Translations under genes and position numbers: made by a program | Source of the DNA: an uncultured Cyclobacteriaceae bacterium | GTDB taxonomy: Bacteria; Bacteroidota; Bacteroidia; Cytophagales; Cyclobacteriaceae | NCBI GenBank assembly: GCA_943788235.1 | Contig: CALSPM010000003.1 | Location: 1 to 64,000, forward strand | DNA length: 64,000 nt | Direction: 5' to 3' | Shown here: piece by piece, positions 26,874-36,011 of the stretch | Numbering within the stretch: the first letter of the stretch is position 1 | Layout: every line of letters begins with the position of its first letter | The notes under the pieces: generated by a model | Databases searched by the model: none | Seen by the model: only the letters and a program-made list of their open reading frames with translations | Told to the model about the DNA's origin: nothing

Positions 26874-27920
26874 ATGAAGCTATCAGCATTCAAATTCGAT
26901 ATTCCATCAAGCATCATTGCCTCACATCCTATGGAAAATAGGGATGAATCACGTTTGATGGTGATTCACAAGGATACAGGAAAGTTTGAGCATAAGACTT
27001 TTAAAGACCTCGTCAATTATTTTAGTGAAGACGACGTCATGGTACTTAATGACACCAAAGTGTTTCCTGCCAGGTTATACGGTAATAAGGAAAAGACGGG
27101 TGCTAAAATAGAAGTTTTTTTACTCAGAGAGCTCAATAAGGAAATGCATCTATGGGATGTATTGGTAGATCCCGCAAGAAAAATAAGGGTAGGAAATAAG
27201 TTGTATTTCGGTGATGGAGAGTTGGTGGCTGAAGTCATTGACAACACTACATCGAGAGGTAGAACGATTAGATTTCTATTTGATGGCGAACAGCATGACT
27301 TCTATAAGCTGATTGATAATTTGGGAGAAACACCACTCCCAAAGATGCTGAATAGGATAGCAGAAGCTTCAGATAAAGAGCGTTTTCAAACCATTTATGC
27401 TGATAAAATAGGTGCTGTGGCGGCACCGACTGCCGGGTTGCATTTTACGAAGCAGCTGCTTAAAAGACTTGAGATTGTTGGTGTAGATATCGAAAATATC
27501 ACATTGCATGTAGGCTTGGGTACCTTTAGGCCTGTAGATGTAGAAGACCTGACCAAGCATAAAATGGACAGTGAAAATTACGAAGTATTGGATAAAACAG
27601 CACAGCGAGTCAATGAGGCATTGGACACCAAGAAAAGAGTTTGTGCGATTGGCACGACCGTCATGCGATCGATAGAGTCTTCTGTTTCAGCAGGCGGACG
27701 GTTGAAAGAAAGTACGGGCTGGACAGATAAATTCATCTTTCCACCTTATGATTTTAAAATATGTAATGCCTTGGTGACCAATTTTCATTTGCCTGAATCG
27801 ACCTTACTCATGATGGCTTCAGCTTTCGGAGGATACGATTTAATCATGGAAGCTTACCAATTGGCGATCAAAGAAAAATATCGATTTTTCACCTATGGCG
27901 ATGCCATGTTGATTATCTGA
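26874..27920 (+). CDS. queA: tRNA preQ1(34) S-adenosylmethionine ribosyltransferase-isomerase
   Basis: QueA transfers and isomerises the ribosyl part of S-adenosylmethionine onto preQ1 in tRNA, forming epoxyqueuosine. The 348 residues include [21 protein letters not shown]-like [57 protein letters not shown] and ITNFHLPES-like [14 protein letters not shown], all conserved in the family. Other queuosine genes are not nearby. It is followed one base later by ispD, suggesting cotranscription. Confidence 0.96.
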   Translation: MKLSAFKFDIPSSIIASHPMENRDESRLMVIHKDTGKFEHKTFKDLVNYFSEDDVMVLNDTKVFPARLYGNKEKTGAKIEVFLLRELNKEMHLWDVLVDPARKIRVGNKLYFGDGELVAEVIDNTTSRGRTIRFLFDGEQHDFYKLIDNLGETPLPKMLNRIAEASDKERFQTIYADKIGAVAAPTAGLHFTKQLLKRLEIVGVDIENITLHVGLGTFRPVDVEDLTKHKMDSENYEVLDKTAQRVNEALDTKKRVCAIGTTVMRSIESSVSAGGRLKESTGWTDKFIFPPYDFKICNALVTNFHLPESTLLMMASAFGGYDLIMEAYQLAIKEKYRFFTYGDAMLII

Positions 27921-27921
27921 T

Positions 27922-28602
27922 ATGCCTCTAGGTCGTCGTTTTGCAGTTATAGTAGCAGGAGGACAGGGTACGCGCATGAACAATGAGGTGCCCAAACAGT
28001 TTATTGAAATATCAGGGAAACCCGTCCTAGTTTATACTTTAGAATCATTTTTAAGGGTAGAGGTAGATGTGTTGATTTTGGTCATGTCTAAAAATCACTT
28101 CGAACGTTGGAAAAGTATTAAAGAGCAATGGCTACCCAAACATTCCATTCAAATAGTCGACGGTGGGGAGACTCGTTTCCAGTCAGTCAAGAACGGATTA
28201 AAATGGGTAGAAGGGTCAGGGATTGTGGCTATTCATGATGCAGCGAGACCTTGCGTAAGTGCTCAATTAATCAATGCCGGTTATGAGGCTGCAGCGATCC
28301 ATAAATCAGCTGTTGCTTCGGTGGCACTAAAAGATTCTATTAGGGAAAAATCTGGTGGGACTACGGTATCGAGAGACAGATCAAATTATTATCTGATTCA
28401 AACGCCTCAAACTTTTGATATAGATTTATTAAAAAAATCTTATGAAACGGCTAATGATGGCCGTTTCGCAGATGATGCTTCATTAGTGGCTTCTAAGGGC
28501 CACGAGGTTCATTTGATCGAAGGGTTTTATCAAAATATTAAGATCACCACTGAAGAGGATCTTGATTTAGCTCGACTCTTCTTATCAAAAGATTTGGCTT
28601 AG
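27922..28602 (+). CDS. ispD: 2-C-methyl-D-erythritol 4-phosphate cytidylyltransferase
   Basis: IspD makes CDP-methylerythritol in the MEP route to isoprenoids. The 226 residues have the CTP-binding loop VAGGQGTRMNNEVPKQF, the active-site strand AIHDAARPCVS, IQTPQTFD and the final DDASLVASKGHEVHLIEG, quoted as DDASLVASKGHEV. The length is standard. It is in one transcription unit with queA. Its stop codon overlaps the stop of the convergent DUF2795 gene by 4 nt. Confidence 0.94.
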   Translation: MPLGRRFAVIVAGGQGTRMNNEVPKQFIEISGKPVLVYTLESFLRVEVDVLILVMSKNHFERWKSIKEQWLPKHSIQIVDGGETRFQSVKNGLKWVEGSGIVAIHDAARPCVSAQLINAGYEAAAIHKSAVASVALKDSIREKSGGTTVSRDRSNYYLIQTPQTFDIDLLKKSYETANDGRFADDASLVASKGHEVHLIEGFYQNIKITTEEDLDLARLFLSKDLA

Positions 28603-28820
28603 TATTCATCTTCATTGAAGAAAAAGTCCTCTTTGGTTGGATAATCTGGCCAAATCTCATCTATATTTTCATAGGGATTCCCATCGTCTTCTAATTCCTG
28701 TAGATTTTCTACAACTTCTAAAGGGGTTCCAGAACGAATCGAAAAGTCGATCAGCTCATCTTTGCTAGCTGGCCAGGGTGCATCTTCAAGATATGAAGCC
28801 AATTCTAATGTCCAATACAT
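28599..28820 (-). CDS. DUF2795 small acidic protein
   Basis: The 73-residue acidic protein begins MYWTLELASYLEDAPWPASK, quoted as MYWTLELASYLEDAPWP, and has DELIDFSIRSGTPLEVVENLQEL and a tail with IWPDYPTKEDFFFNEDEY. This is the form of DUF2795 that is nearly universal in Bacteroidota. Function is not established; the compact helical fold with an acidic tail could bind a protein or nucleic-acid complex. It has one of the best promoters in the window, so it is probably well expressed. Confidence 0.88.
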   Translation of the reverse strand: MYWTLELASYLEDAPWPASKDELIDFSIRSGTPLEVVENLQELEDDGNPYENIDEIWPDYPTKEDFFFNEDEY

Positions 28821-28843
28821 ATTAGTAATATTTAATATTCGCG

Positions 28844-28873
28844 CAAAAGTATAACTAAAAAGAATTTATCAAA
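28844..28873 (-). promoter_or_regulatory. Promoter of the DUF2795 gene
   Basis: On the minus strand, TTTG (28870-28873) is followed after 18 nt by TACTTTTG (28844-28851), then CGCG. The -7 element ends 23 nt before the ATG. Confidence 0.8.
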
Positions 28874-28902
28874 CTTATATTACCTTTTTTTAAATAATTC
28901 CG

Positions 28903-30142
28903 CTAAAAAGAGTAGAATTTTTGTATTCTCAAAATTTTTGTAGCGTCAAAGTTCAATAATAACTTCTTTTTTATCTTTATTTTCTTTTTTTGAAACTTTA
29001 TTTTTTTTGCTACTATTTCATCGAAAGCGGAGCTTTTACTATTGAAAATGATGGAATTATCTTCCAAAGTTTTCAATTCAGATTGATTCCTTTTAAGTAA
29101 TTTATGAGTTATTTGAACCTTTATTTCCAGCTGGTTTTTCATGGATTTTTCATGAAATTTTAAATGTTTTTTTTTGGCAGAGCCCTTCAATAAAAAGGAG
29201 CTCTTCGGAGAGGTCAAGCCATTCATTTCCTTCTGTGAGTAGAAGTTTCAACTTTGGATGGTTGAAGCCGTTTTTATCAAAAGAAGTCAATTGTTGCCTG
29301 TATTTGATCATCTCGCTTTTACTAATTTCTTTTTTAGTTTTTAACTTTTGAATCAATTGAAGAACTTGGTCAAGATTAAAGTCCACCTTTATGGGCTTAT
29401 TTACACGGTCAAATTCCTTCTTCAGTTGGTCATATTTGATTTTTTTTATTACCCCATTTTCTTTCCAGGCGATTTTTAAACTTTCTAATTTCGGTAATTT
29501 TTGATCTTCGCTTAAGCTTTCTAATTTCTTTGCTTCCTGAATGAGTGCTTCATATTTTCTTTCATAAAAAGCGATAAGGTTATTTTTGTCATCATAAAAA
29601 AACTTTTTTTGATCGAAAAATGAATTTAATATATTTTTAAATTCTTCATTTAAGCGGGCTTCTTTTGAGGCTTTAGCAGGACCTGTGTGGAACCATTTTT
29701 TTTGAATAGATAAAATTTGAGTAGTCGCTTCTCCCCAATGTAAGAGATCAGTGGCCGCCTTTATTTGTCGAATTAATTGACCCTTGATTTCGGTGTTTTT
29801 AGTTCTGTTGCCCTTGATGGTTTTGAGGATAAGCTCGATGAGATCAGATATTTTATGATCTAAGGCTTGGAAATCACCCAGACCCTTTAATTCGGGCAAG
29901 GTTGCTTTGAGATGTTTTGCTTTATTTAGAAAACTTCCCCTATTTTCAGTTTGGTCTATCCGCTCTATTAGCATATCAACCTGACTTTTGAATTTTTCGA
30001 AGTTTGATTCAAAATAGGCTATTGAAAAATCTACATTTTTAACAATGCCTATTATTCTAGCGGGATGTTCACCCCAAGCGTTGCGATATATGGTCTCATT
30101 TTCAATAAATCCGTTTGGGAATGATTTCACGAGTGACTCCAA
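28903..30142 (-). pseudogene. DUF349-family gene with a frameshift at an A9 run
   Basis: The first frame (30142 to 29150) encodes 330 residues with DUF349-type helical repeats rich in Lys and Trp, for example IYRNAWGEHPARIIG, NRGSFLNKAKHLKATLP and IQKKWFHTGPAKA. After ..GLCQKK it reaches a TGA at 29150-29152. In the next frame the sequence continues as HLKFHEKSMKN and ends with SELKTLEDNSIIFNSK and a basic coiled coil, the normal C-terminal end of the family (to 28903). The switch coincides with nine A (29167-29175). The start is also unclear: the only candidate is a TTG at 30142, and the frame upstream to a TGA at 30179-30181 has no ATG. It could be a pseudogene, a slippage site or a sequencing error. 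Confidence 0.75.
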
Positions 30143-30268
30143 GCTTTTTATTGCAAAAATCGGATATCTCTTAATTATTCACAAATAATAGTTTACCTAT
30201 TTATTTTCAGCAGGTAACTGTATCAAAAATTTATTTAGAATTTCATGAGACTATTCGGTTGTGGTATT

Positions 30269-32062
30269 TTAGACTTGTCGAAGGGTCATGCGCCCGGAAA
30301 TAATGGCGATAACTATGAGAATAAAGGCAATTAAATAATGGCCTAAAACGAGATGACCCACACTAAAAAGGATACTATTTAAGAAAATCACTCCAAATCC
30401 AAAGCCCAACCAACTTGTTTTCGCTACCTGAGGGACCACTATTTCTGGAGCTTGAAGGGCAATGGGTTGCCACCATCCCATTGGTTTTACTTTTTTGTAA
30501 AAGGCCAATAAGCGATTATTTTCGACGGGCTTAGTAAGAAATGTGACTAGAAGACTCATGAGTGTACTGACAATGAGAATGAAAGCGGCACGAATCAAAG
30601 CATGATCAATGTCATAATAAAATTGAATTTGATGGAGTTGATTGATATTTATGAAATCAAAATAATATATTATTTTGGAGATAAAGTAGCCATTAGCTAA
30701 TAATAGTGCCGTGACCATACTAGTGATTTCAGACCAAGCATTGATGCGCCACCAAAACCACCTGAGCATGGAAATAATAGCTACTCCTGACATGATTTCA
30801 ATGATATAAATCCAAGCGTCGGCGATGCTATCCATCTGCCATGCAGCTATGCTAGAGCATATTAATAAAAAAACAATGCTTACTCTAGAGATGAATAAAT
30901 AATGTTTTGGAGTCTTATCTTTTACTAAAAACCTTTTATAAATATCATTGACGACATAAGAACCGCCCCAGCAAAGATGGGTATCGACGGTACTCATGAA
31001 AGCAGCCATAAAAGCAGCTACGAGTAGACCTTTGAGTCCAGTGGGCAGGACCTTCAAAATCATTAGTGGATATGCGAGTTCAGGATCAGCTAAGAGTGCG
31101 TCAGAAGCATCAGAAATGGGGAGTAGAATGATAGAACCTAATCCAATGACGATCCAGGGCCAGGTAAGAATGACGATAGCAGCTACTGCAAACCAAAGTG
31201 ATGCCTTGACGGCATGTTTTTCATTTTTTGCAGAAAATAATCTTTGGACGATAAACCCATCTCCTTGGGCTTGTCCTAGCCAAAGGATTAATATTAAACA
31301 GGTAAACCCAATCATTTCTAGCAGGGTAATATGCCCTAGGTTGGGTAACATATCGGTAATTCCAGGAGGAGCCTCTGTACTTAGGCTTAATTTTAATGCC
31401 AGTTCCGAGGGACCGCCCACTGCTGTCATGATTAAAATAGCCATGAGTATGGTGCTGAGGACACCCACCGTAAAATGAAGTGCATCTAAAATAACAACTC
31501 CTTTAATCCCGGAGATCAACGTGTGTATTAATGCAAATACAGCAGTGATTACCAAGGCAATTTCCGCCCTCCCACCGAGCATAACCTCAGAAAACTTTAG
31601 CATGGCTAGGATAACCCAGCCTAGGCTTATGCAATTTTTAAAAATACCATAAAAAGCAGCTGTGAATCCCCTTAAAAAAGAAGCAGAGTTACCGTTATAT
31701 CTCAATTCAATTAATTCGGCATCCGTCAAAATTTCTGCCCTTCTCCAGTAATGAGCAAAAAAAAAGACCATCATTATGATACCTGTACCTAGATACCACC
31801 AAAGCCAGCTCGCATAAATACCCTTACTTCTTACCAAAGCGGTTATGGCTAGAGGTGCGTCTGTTGCAAACCAAGTCGCGGCAATTGAAGTCCCTAAAAG
31901 CCACCAGGGTAAACTTCTTCCGGCAACAAAAAAGTCTTCGATGTTTTCAGAGCGATGCTTGATGAAAAACACACTAATGATGATACTGATCGAAAGATAG
32001 CCTATGATGACTATCCAGTCTGTGATCTCAAGCCGAGGATTCAATAAAATCTGATTCAACAT
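30269..32062 (-). CDS. Sodium:solute symporter (SSS family)
   Basis: The 597-residue protein has about 14 transmembrane segments and the SSS hallmark ATWFATDAPLAITALVRSKG, quoted as ATWFATDAPLA, near the second helix. The later AAFMAAFMSTVDTHLCWGGSYVVNDIYKRF, quoted as AAFMAAFMSTVDTHLCWG and VVNDIYKRF, forms the sodium site. It imports a solute together with Na+. It lies 12 nt after a GH4 glycosidase gene on the same strand, so the substrate may be the glycoside or sugar handled by that enzyme (inference). No TonB-dependent receptor is next to it. Confidence 0.9.
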   Translation of the reverse strand: MLNQILLNPRLEITDWIVIIGYLSISIIISVFFIKHRSENIEDFFVAGRSLPWWLLGTSIAATWFATDAPLAITALVRSKGIYASWLWWYLGTGIIMMVFFFAHYWRRAEILTDAELIELRYNGNSASFLRGFTAAFYGIFKNCISLGWVILAMLKFSEVMLGGRAEIALVITAVFALIHTLISGIKGVVILDALHFTVGVLSTILMAILIMTAVGGPSELALKLSLSTEAPPGITDMLPNLGHITLLEMIGFTCLILILWLGQAQGDGFIVQRLFSAKNEKHAVKASLWFAVAAIVILTWPWIVIGLGSIILLPISDASDALLADPELAYPLMILKVLPTGLKGLLVAAFMAAFMSTVDTHLCWGGSYVVNDIYKRFLVKDKTPKHYLFISRVSIVFLLICSSIAAWQMDSIADAWIYIIEIMSGVAIISMLRWFWWRINAWSEITSMVTALLLANGYFISKIIYYFDFININQLHQIQFYYDIDHALIRAAFILIVSTLMSLLVTFLTKPVENNRLLAFYKKVKPMGWWQPIALQAPEIVVPQVAKTSWLGFGFGVIFLNSILFSVGHLVLGHYLIAFILIVIAIISGRMTLRQV

Positions 32063-32074
32063 TATGTTTTCAGA

Positions 32075-33445
32075 TTATTTCATCTCTGGTAAAACGTGTT
32101 TTTGTAAGGACAGCATTTCATTACACATGTCAACGGCATTTCGATATGAATTGACGGTGGGCTCTATAAGTATGGCTTGCATGAGTTTATCTTTTGATCC
32201 TTCTTGATAGGCCTCTACAAGTAATTTATGGATACTACCATGTAGCCGAATGATAGCAGCAACTGCTTCAGGTAGTGCTTTCATTTGATGCGCTTTAATT
32301 CCATTTCTGTTGGCATATGCAGGAACTTCTACCACAAGATCATCAGGTAAGTTGGGAATAGCACCTTTATTAGGGATATTAACGGCTTCTAGCCATCGAT
32401 TTTCATCAGACAGCGTAGCTTCCATAATATGTGTTGCGATTTCTCCAGAACGCTTAAAACTACCATCTTCATTTTTAAACTTGATGGCTTCAGTAGATCC
32501 AACAGGCAAAAGCTTTTCATTGGAATTCTTTTTCCAAGGACGCTCATAATTGACCCTATCTACGGTATAAACACCTTCAGGAATTTCATTTTTTTCCCAG
32601 GGATGACCCTCCCAAGGGTCATAAAAAAATTGAAGTTGGGGAATTACGAATTCACCGGCCCAATTTAAGTATTCTCCATAATGATTGGAAGCTGGTGAGG
32701 GCCACAATCCAAATCTACGGTACAATATGCGACCCAAAGCAAGTTCATGCCATTTGGCTAGCCAATCTCCTTCTTGTTCCCGAGCTTTTAGCTGCGGATA
32801 CAAGTCTTCTCCGGTAGTAACATGTTTGATTTCTTGAAACCAAGTAAAATGATTCATACCACAGGCTTTCGTCTGTATTTCTGAGAGGGGTATTTCCAAC
32901 ATTTCTGATATTTGATCTCTTCCCATGAAGACGCCATGACATAAACCGATGGATTGAATGGAGGTTAATTGACTTACTGCTTGACAAATCTTATGCTCTG
33001 GGTTAGAAAAATTGAGTAGTAAGGCATTTGGACACAGGTCCTCCATTAATTTGGCTAACTCTACAATGGGCTTGATATTTCTAAGGGCATGAAAGAAGGA
33101 TCCTACACCTCCATTTTCACCATAAACTTGCTTAAAACCATATTTTCTAGGAATATGAAAGTCCTGAGACCAGTATATATTTCTATCTTTCTCAAGAGCA
33201 CAAATAACAAAATCAGCACCACTTATGGCTTCTTTTAGGTTCGTCGTACCAAAAATTTTGGCCTGTCTATTGAGTTTTTGACTGACATAATCTCCGTGCT
33301 TTATTACTTCAGTTAAATGAGAACGTTCAATATCCATTAAATGAATTTCTAAACCTTCTCTACACAAAAAATCGCTCATCAATATATCTTGGATGATTAA
33401 GGGTCCAAATTGAATGCTTCCGGCTCCGATATATGTGATTTTCAT
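32075..33445 (-). CDS. Glycoside hydrolase family 4 (alpha-glucosidase/galactosidase type)
   Basis: GH4 enzymes cleave alpha-glycosides by an oxidation-elimination route that needs NAD and Mn2+. The 456 residues open with a Rossmann motif ITYIGAGSIQFGP, contain YGENGGVGSFFHALRNI and LLLNFSNPE (substrate loop), and carry the metal ligands Cys in IGLCHGV and His in GMNHFTWFQE. The family is mixed in specificity (MelA, AglA, AglB-type), so the substrate is not settled. It appears cytoplasmic, which fits import by the symporter gene that follows in the same operon. Confidence 0.9.
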   Translation of the reverse strand: MKITYIGAGSIQFGPLIIQDILMSDFLCREGLEIHLMDIERSHLTEVIKHGDYVSQKLNRQAKIFGTTNLKEAISGADFVICALEKDRNIYWSQDFHIPRKYGFKQVYGENGGVGSFFHALRNIKPIVELAKLMEDLCPNALLLNFSNPEHKICQAVSQLTSIQSIGLCHGVFMGRDQISEMLEIPLSEIQTKACGMNHFTWFQEIKHVTTGEDLYPQLKAREQEGDWLAKWHELALGRILYRRFGLWPSPASNHYGEYLNWAGEFVIPQLQFFYDPWEGHPWEKNEIPEGVYTVDRVNYERPWKKNSNEKLLPVGSTEAIKFKNEDGSFKRSGEIATHIMEATLSDENRWLEAVNIPNKGAIPNLPDDLVVEVPAYANRNGIKAHQMKALPEAVAAIIRLHGSIHKLLVEAYQEGSKDKLMQAILIEPTVNSYRNAVDMCNEMLSLQKHVLPEMK

Positions 33446-33635
33446 AATTTTTTTTTTAATATTTTAGATAAGAGTTTTGGCCTCTCTTTAATGACTATAG
33501 ATCAATCGTGGTAGGACAAGATGTAGAATCACGAAATTTAATTGTTTTGGATTGGAAAACAATGAATTTTTTTATCTCATGTAAAATTATTGATTATTTT
33601 TTGATGAAATTACCTTTTTAAATTATTAAAAAAGC

Positions 33636-35315
33636 ATGTCTGAAGATAAAATCATATTCTCAATGGCGGGGCTGAGTAAAGTCTATCCACCTCAGAAAAA
33701 AGTTTTAAAGAACATCTATTTATCCTTTTTTTATGGAGCAAAAATTGGGGTCTTGGGACTCAACGGATCTGGTAAATCTTCTTTGCTAAAGATCATAGCA
33801 GGGTTGGATGATCAATTTCAAGGAGAGGTAGTTTTTTCCCCGGACTATTCGGTAGGAATGCTAGAGCAGGAGCCTAAAATGGATCCTGAATTGAGGGTAA
33901 TTGATGTAATCAAGGAGGGGGTAAAGGAGGTTACCAGTTTACTAGAGGAATATGATCAGATTAACTTGAAGTTTGGTGAATCCGAGATTTTAGATAATCC
34001 GGACAAAATGGAGCAACTCATTGAGCAACAAGGCAAGGTCCAAGAGCAACTTGACCAAACGGGTGCATGGGACTTAGATAATAAGCTAAATCGGGCCATG
34101 GATGCCTTAAGAACACCTCCGGAGGATGCGTTGATTAAGAACTTATCTGGAGGGGAAAAGAGAAGAGTCGCTTTATGTCGGTTGTTGTTGCAAGAACCTG
34201 ACGTCTTGTTGTTGGATGAACCTACCAATCACTTAGATGCTGAATCGGTGCTTTGGTTGGAGCATCACTTACAGCAATATGAAGGCACGGTCATAGCGGT
34301 TACTCACGACAGATATTTTTTGGATAATGTGGCCGGATGGATATTGGAACTTGATAGAGGAGAGGGCATTCCATGGAAGGGTAATTATTCCAGTTGGTTG
34401 GATCAAAAACAAAAAAGATTAGCTCAGGAGGATAAATCTGCCTCTAAAAGGCAGAAAACTTTAGAGCGCGAATTAGAATGGGTCAGGATGGCGCCCAAAG
34501 CAAGGCAGGCGAAATCAAAAGCTAGATTAGGGGCATATGAGAAACTGCTTGGGGAAGAAGCAAATCAAAAAGAAGCGACACTAGAACTTTTTATACCTCC
34601 AGGCCCGAGATTGGGGAGCAATGTGATTGAAGTGGAAGGAGTCTCTAAATCATATGGAGATAAACTGCTTTTTGATGATCTTCATTTTAGTTTACCTCAA
34701 GGGGGAATTGTGGGTGTCATAGGCCCCAACGGAGCAGGAAAATCAACCCTTTTTAAGTTAATTACGGGAAAAGAAACTCCAGATTCAGGGACTTTTAAAG
34801 TAGGGTCTACTGTGGTTCTGTCTTATGTTGATCAGGAGCACGATCAATTAAAGTCTGAAGAAACGGTATTTGATGCCATTTCAGGAGGGAATGAATTCAT
34901 CAATCTGGGTGGGAAAGAAATGAATGCGCGTGCTTATACCAGCAGATTTAATTTCAGTGGGACCGATCAACAGAAAAAAGTGGGTGATTTATCTGGAGGA
35001 GAGCGTAACAGAGTTCATTTAGCCATGACCCTCAAGCAAGGAGCCAATTTGATTTTATTGGATGAGCCTACCAATGATTTAGACATCAATACATTGAGAG
35101 CACTAGAGGAAGGGCTTGAAAACTTTGGAGGATGTGCCGTTGTAATTTCTCACGATCGATGGTTTCTTGATCGAATAGCTACCCATATATTGGCTTTTGA
35201 AGGAGATTCTCAGGTATCTTGGTTTGAAGGAAATTTTTCTGATTATGAGGGAAACAGGAAGAAAAGATTAGGAGATCTGGCACCAAAACGAATTAAATTT
35301 AAAAAACTGAGATAA
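33636..35315 (+). CDS. ettA: Energy-dependent translational throttle protein EttA (ABC-F)
   Basis: This ABC-F ATPase binds the ribosomal E site and gates the first peptide bond according to energy state. The 559 residues have two ABC cassettes: Walker A GLNGSGKSS and GPNGAGKST, signature LSGGEKRRVAL and LSGGERNRVHL, Walker [12 protein letters not shown] and [11 protein letters not shown]. The arm region (about 85-150, with the long acidic helix) and the C-terminal KRIKFKKL match EttA. There is no transmembrane part. It is a single gene, convergent with the ECF sigma gene. Confidence 0.93.
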   Translation: MSEDKIIFSMAGLSKVYPPQKKVLKNIYLSFFYGAKIGVLGLNGSGKSSLLKIIAGLDDQFQGEVVFSPDYSVGMLEQEPKMDPELRVIDVIKEGVKEVTSLLEEYDQINLKFGESEILDNPDKMEQLIEQQGKVQEQLDQTGAWDLDNKLNRAMDALRTPPEDALIKNLSGGEKRRVALCRLLLQEPDVLLLDEPTNHLDAESVLWLEHHLQQYEGTVIAVTHDRYFLDNVAGWILELDRGEGIPWKGNYSSWLDQKQKRLAQEDKSASKRQKTLERELEWVRMAPKARQAKSKARLGAYEKLLGEEANQKEATLELFIPPGPRLGSNVIEVEGVSKSYGDKLLFDDLHFSLPQGGIVGVIGPNGAGKSTLFKLITGKETPDSGTFKVGSTVVLSYVDQEHDQLKSEETVFDAISGGNEFINLGGKEMNARAYTSRFNFSGTDQQKKVGDLSGGERNRVHLAMTLKQGANLILLDEPTNDLDINTLRALEEGLENFGGCAVVISHDRWFLDRIATHILAFEGDSQVSWFEGNFSDYEGNRKKRLGDLAPKRIKFKKLR

Positions 35316-35316
35316 T

Positions 35317-35343
35317 AAAAAAGGGTAGGCTTTGCAAGCTTAC
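35317..35343 (-). terminator. Terminator at the 3' end of the ECF sigma gene
   Basis: On the minus strand the hairpin GTAAGCTT-GCA-AAGCCTAC (one G-U pair) is followed by CCTTTTTTATT. It overlaps the sigma gene stop codon at 35340-35342. On the plus strand it has no T run, so ettA is probably not ended here. Confidence 0.7.
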
Positions 35344-35948
35344 ATATGTTGCCTTTTATTATTCAGTAAGTTAGAGAGTAGAATCCTAGAACGATACAAT
35401 TGAGCTTTGATGGTACCCAAAGGGGTATTAAGTAGTTGTGCTATTTCTGCATAACTCAATTCATCAAAATAACGGAGGGTGATAAGTCGTTGATATTTTG
35501 ACTCCATTTGGTTGACAAATAATCTTACTAATTCAATTTTTTGATCATTAATTATCACTTCATCAGGCACTAAATTTTGATCCAATAGGTCGAGGTTGAG
35601 TATTGCGCCTTGATCATCTGAAAAAGAGCTGTGAATACTTGTGGTCTGTATTTTTTTTCTTCGCATAAAATCGATGGTATGGTTGGTAGCGATGCGAAAA
35701 AGCCAAGTAGTAAAAGCATGATTTTTTTTAAAAAGGGCTAGTTTATGAAATGCCTTTGCAAAGGTTTCAATGGTGAGGTCTTCCGCATCCTTCTGGTTAG
35801 GTACCTTTTTAAGAATCATATGATAAACTGATTTTTTGTATCGTTCCATTAATTCACTACAGGCATATTCACTTTTATATAGAAGGATATGGTCAATGAG
35901 ACTAAAATCTTTTTGTGCATTTTTTGAAAATGTTTTTATTTGATTCAT
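35340..35948 (-). CDS. ECF-type RNA polymerase sigma factor
   Basis: The 202-residue sigma factor has region 2 (about 20-95) with YHMILKKVPNQKDAEDLTIETFAKAF, quoted as VPNQKDAEDLTIETFAKAF, and FTTWLFRIATNHTIDFMRRKK, quoted as TTWLFRIATNHTIDFMRR. Region 4 (about 140-195) has YQRLITLRYFDELSYAEIAQLL, quoted as LITLRYFDELSYAEIA, and LGTIKAQLYRSR. No anti-sigma gene or FecR-like gene is beside it. It lies 63 nt downstream of a PspC-domain gene in the same direction and shares a unit with it and padR, so its activity may be tied to that membrane protein (inference). Confidence 0.9.
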   Translation of the reverse strand: MNQIKTFSKNAQKDFSLIDHILLYKSEYACSELMERYKKSVYHMILKKVPNQKDAEDLTIETFAKAFHKLALFKKNHAFTTWLFRIATNHTIDFMRRKKIQTTSIHSSFSDDQGAILNLDLLDQNLVPDEVIINDQKIELVRLFVNQMESKYQRLITLRYFDELSYAEIAQLLNTPLGTIKAQLYRSRILLSNLLNNKRQHM

Positions 35949-36011
35949 TAGGGTTTTTTAAAGGAGAGATTAATTTATAACTGAAGGCTTGTGTGATCTA
36001 AAGTGATTGAT

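Noticed and set aside
30996-31478. A 160-residue open frame antisense to the symporter
   Set aside because: It mirrors membrane-helix codons of the real gene. There is no start context or family match.
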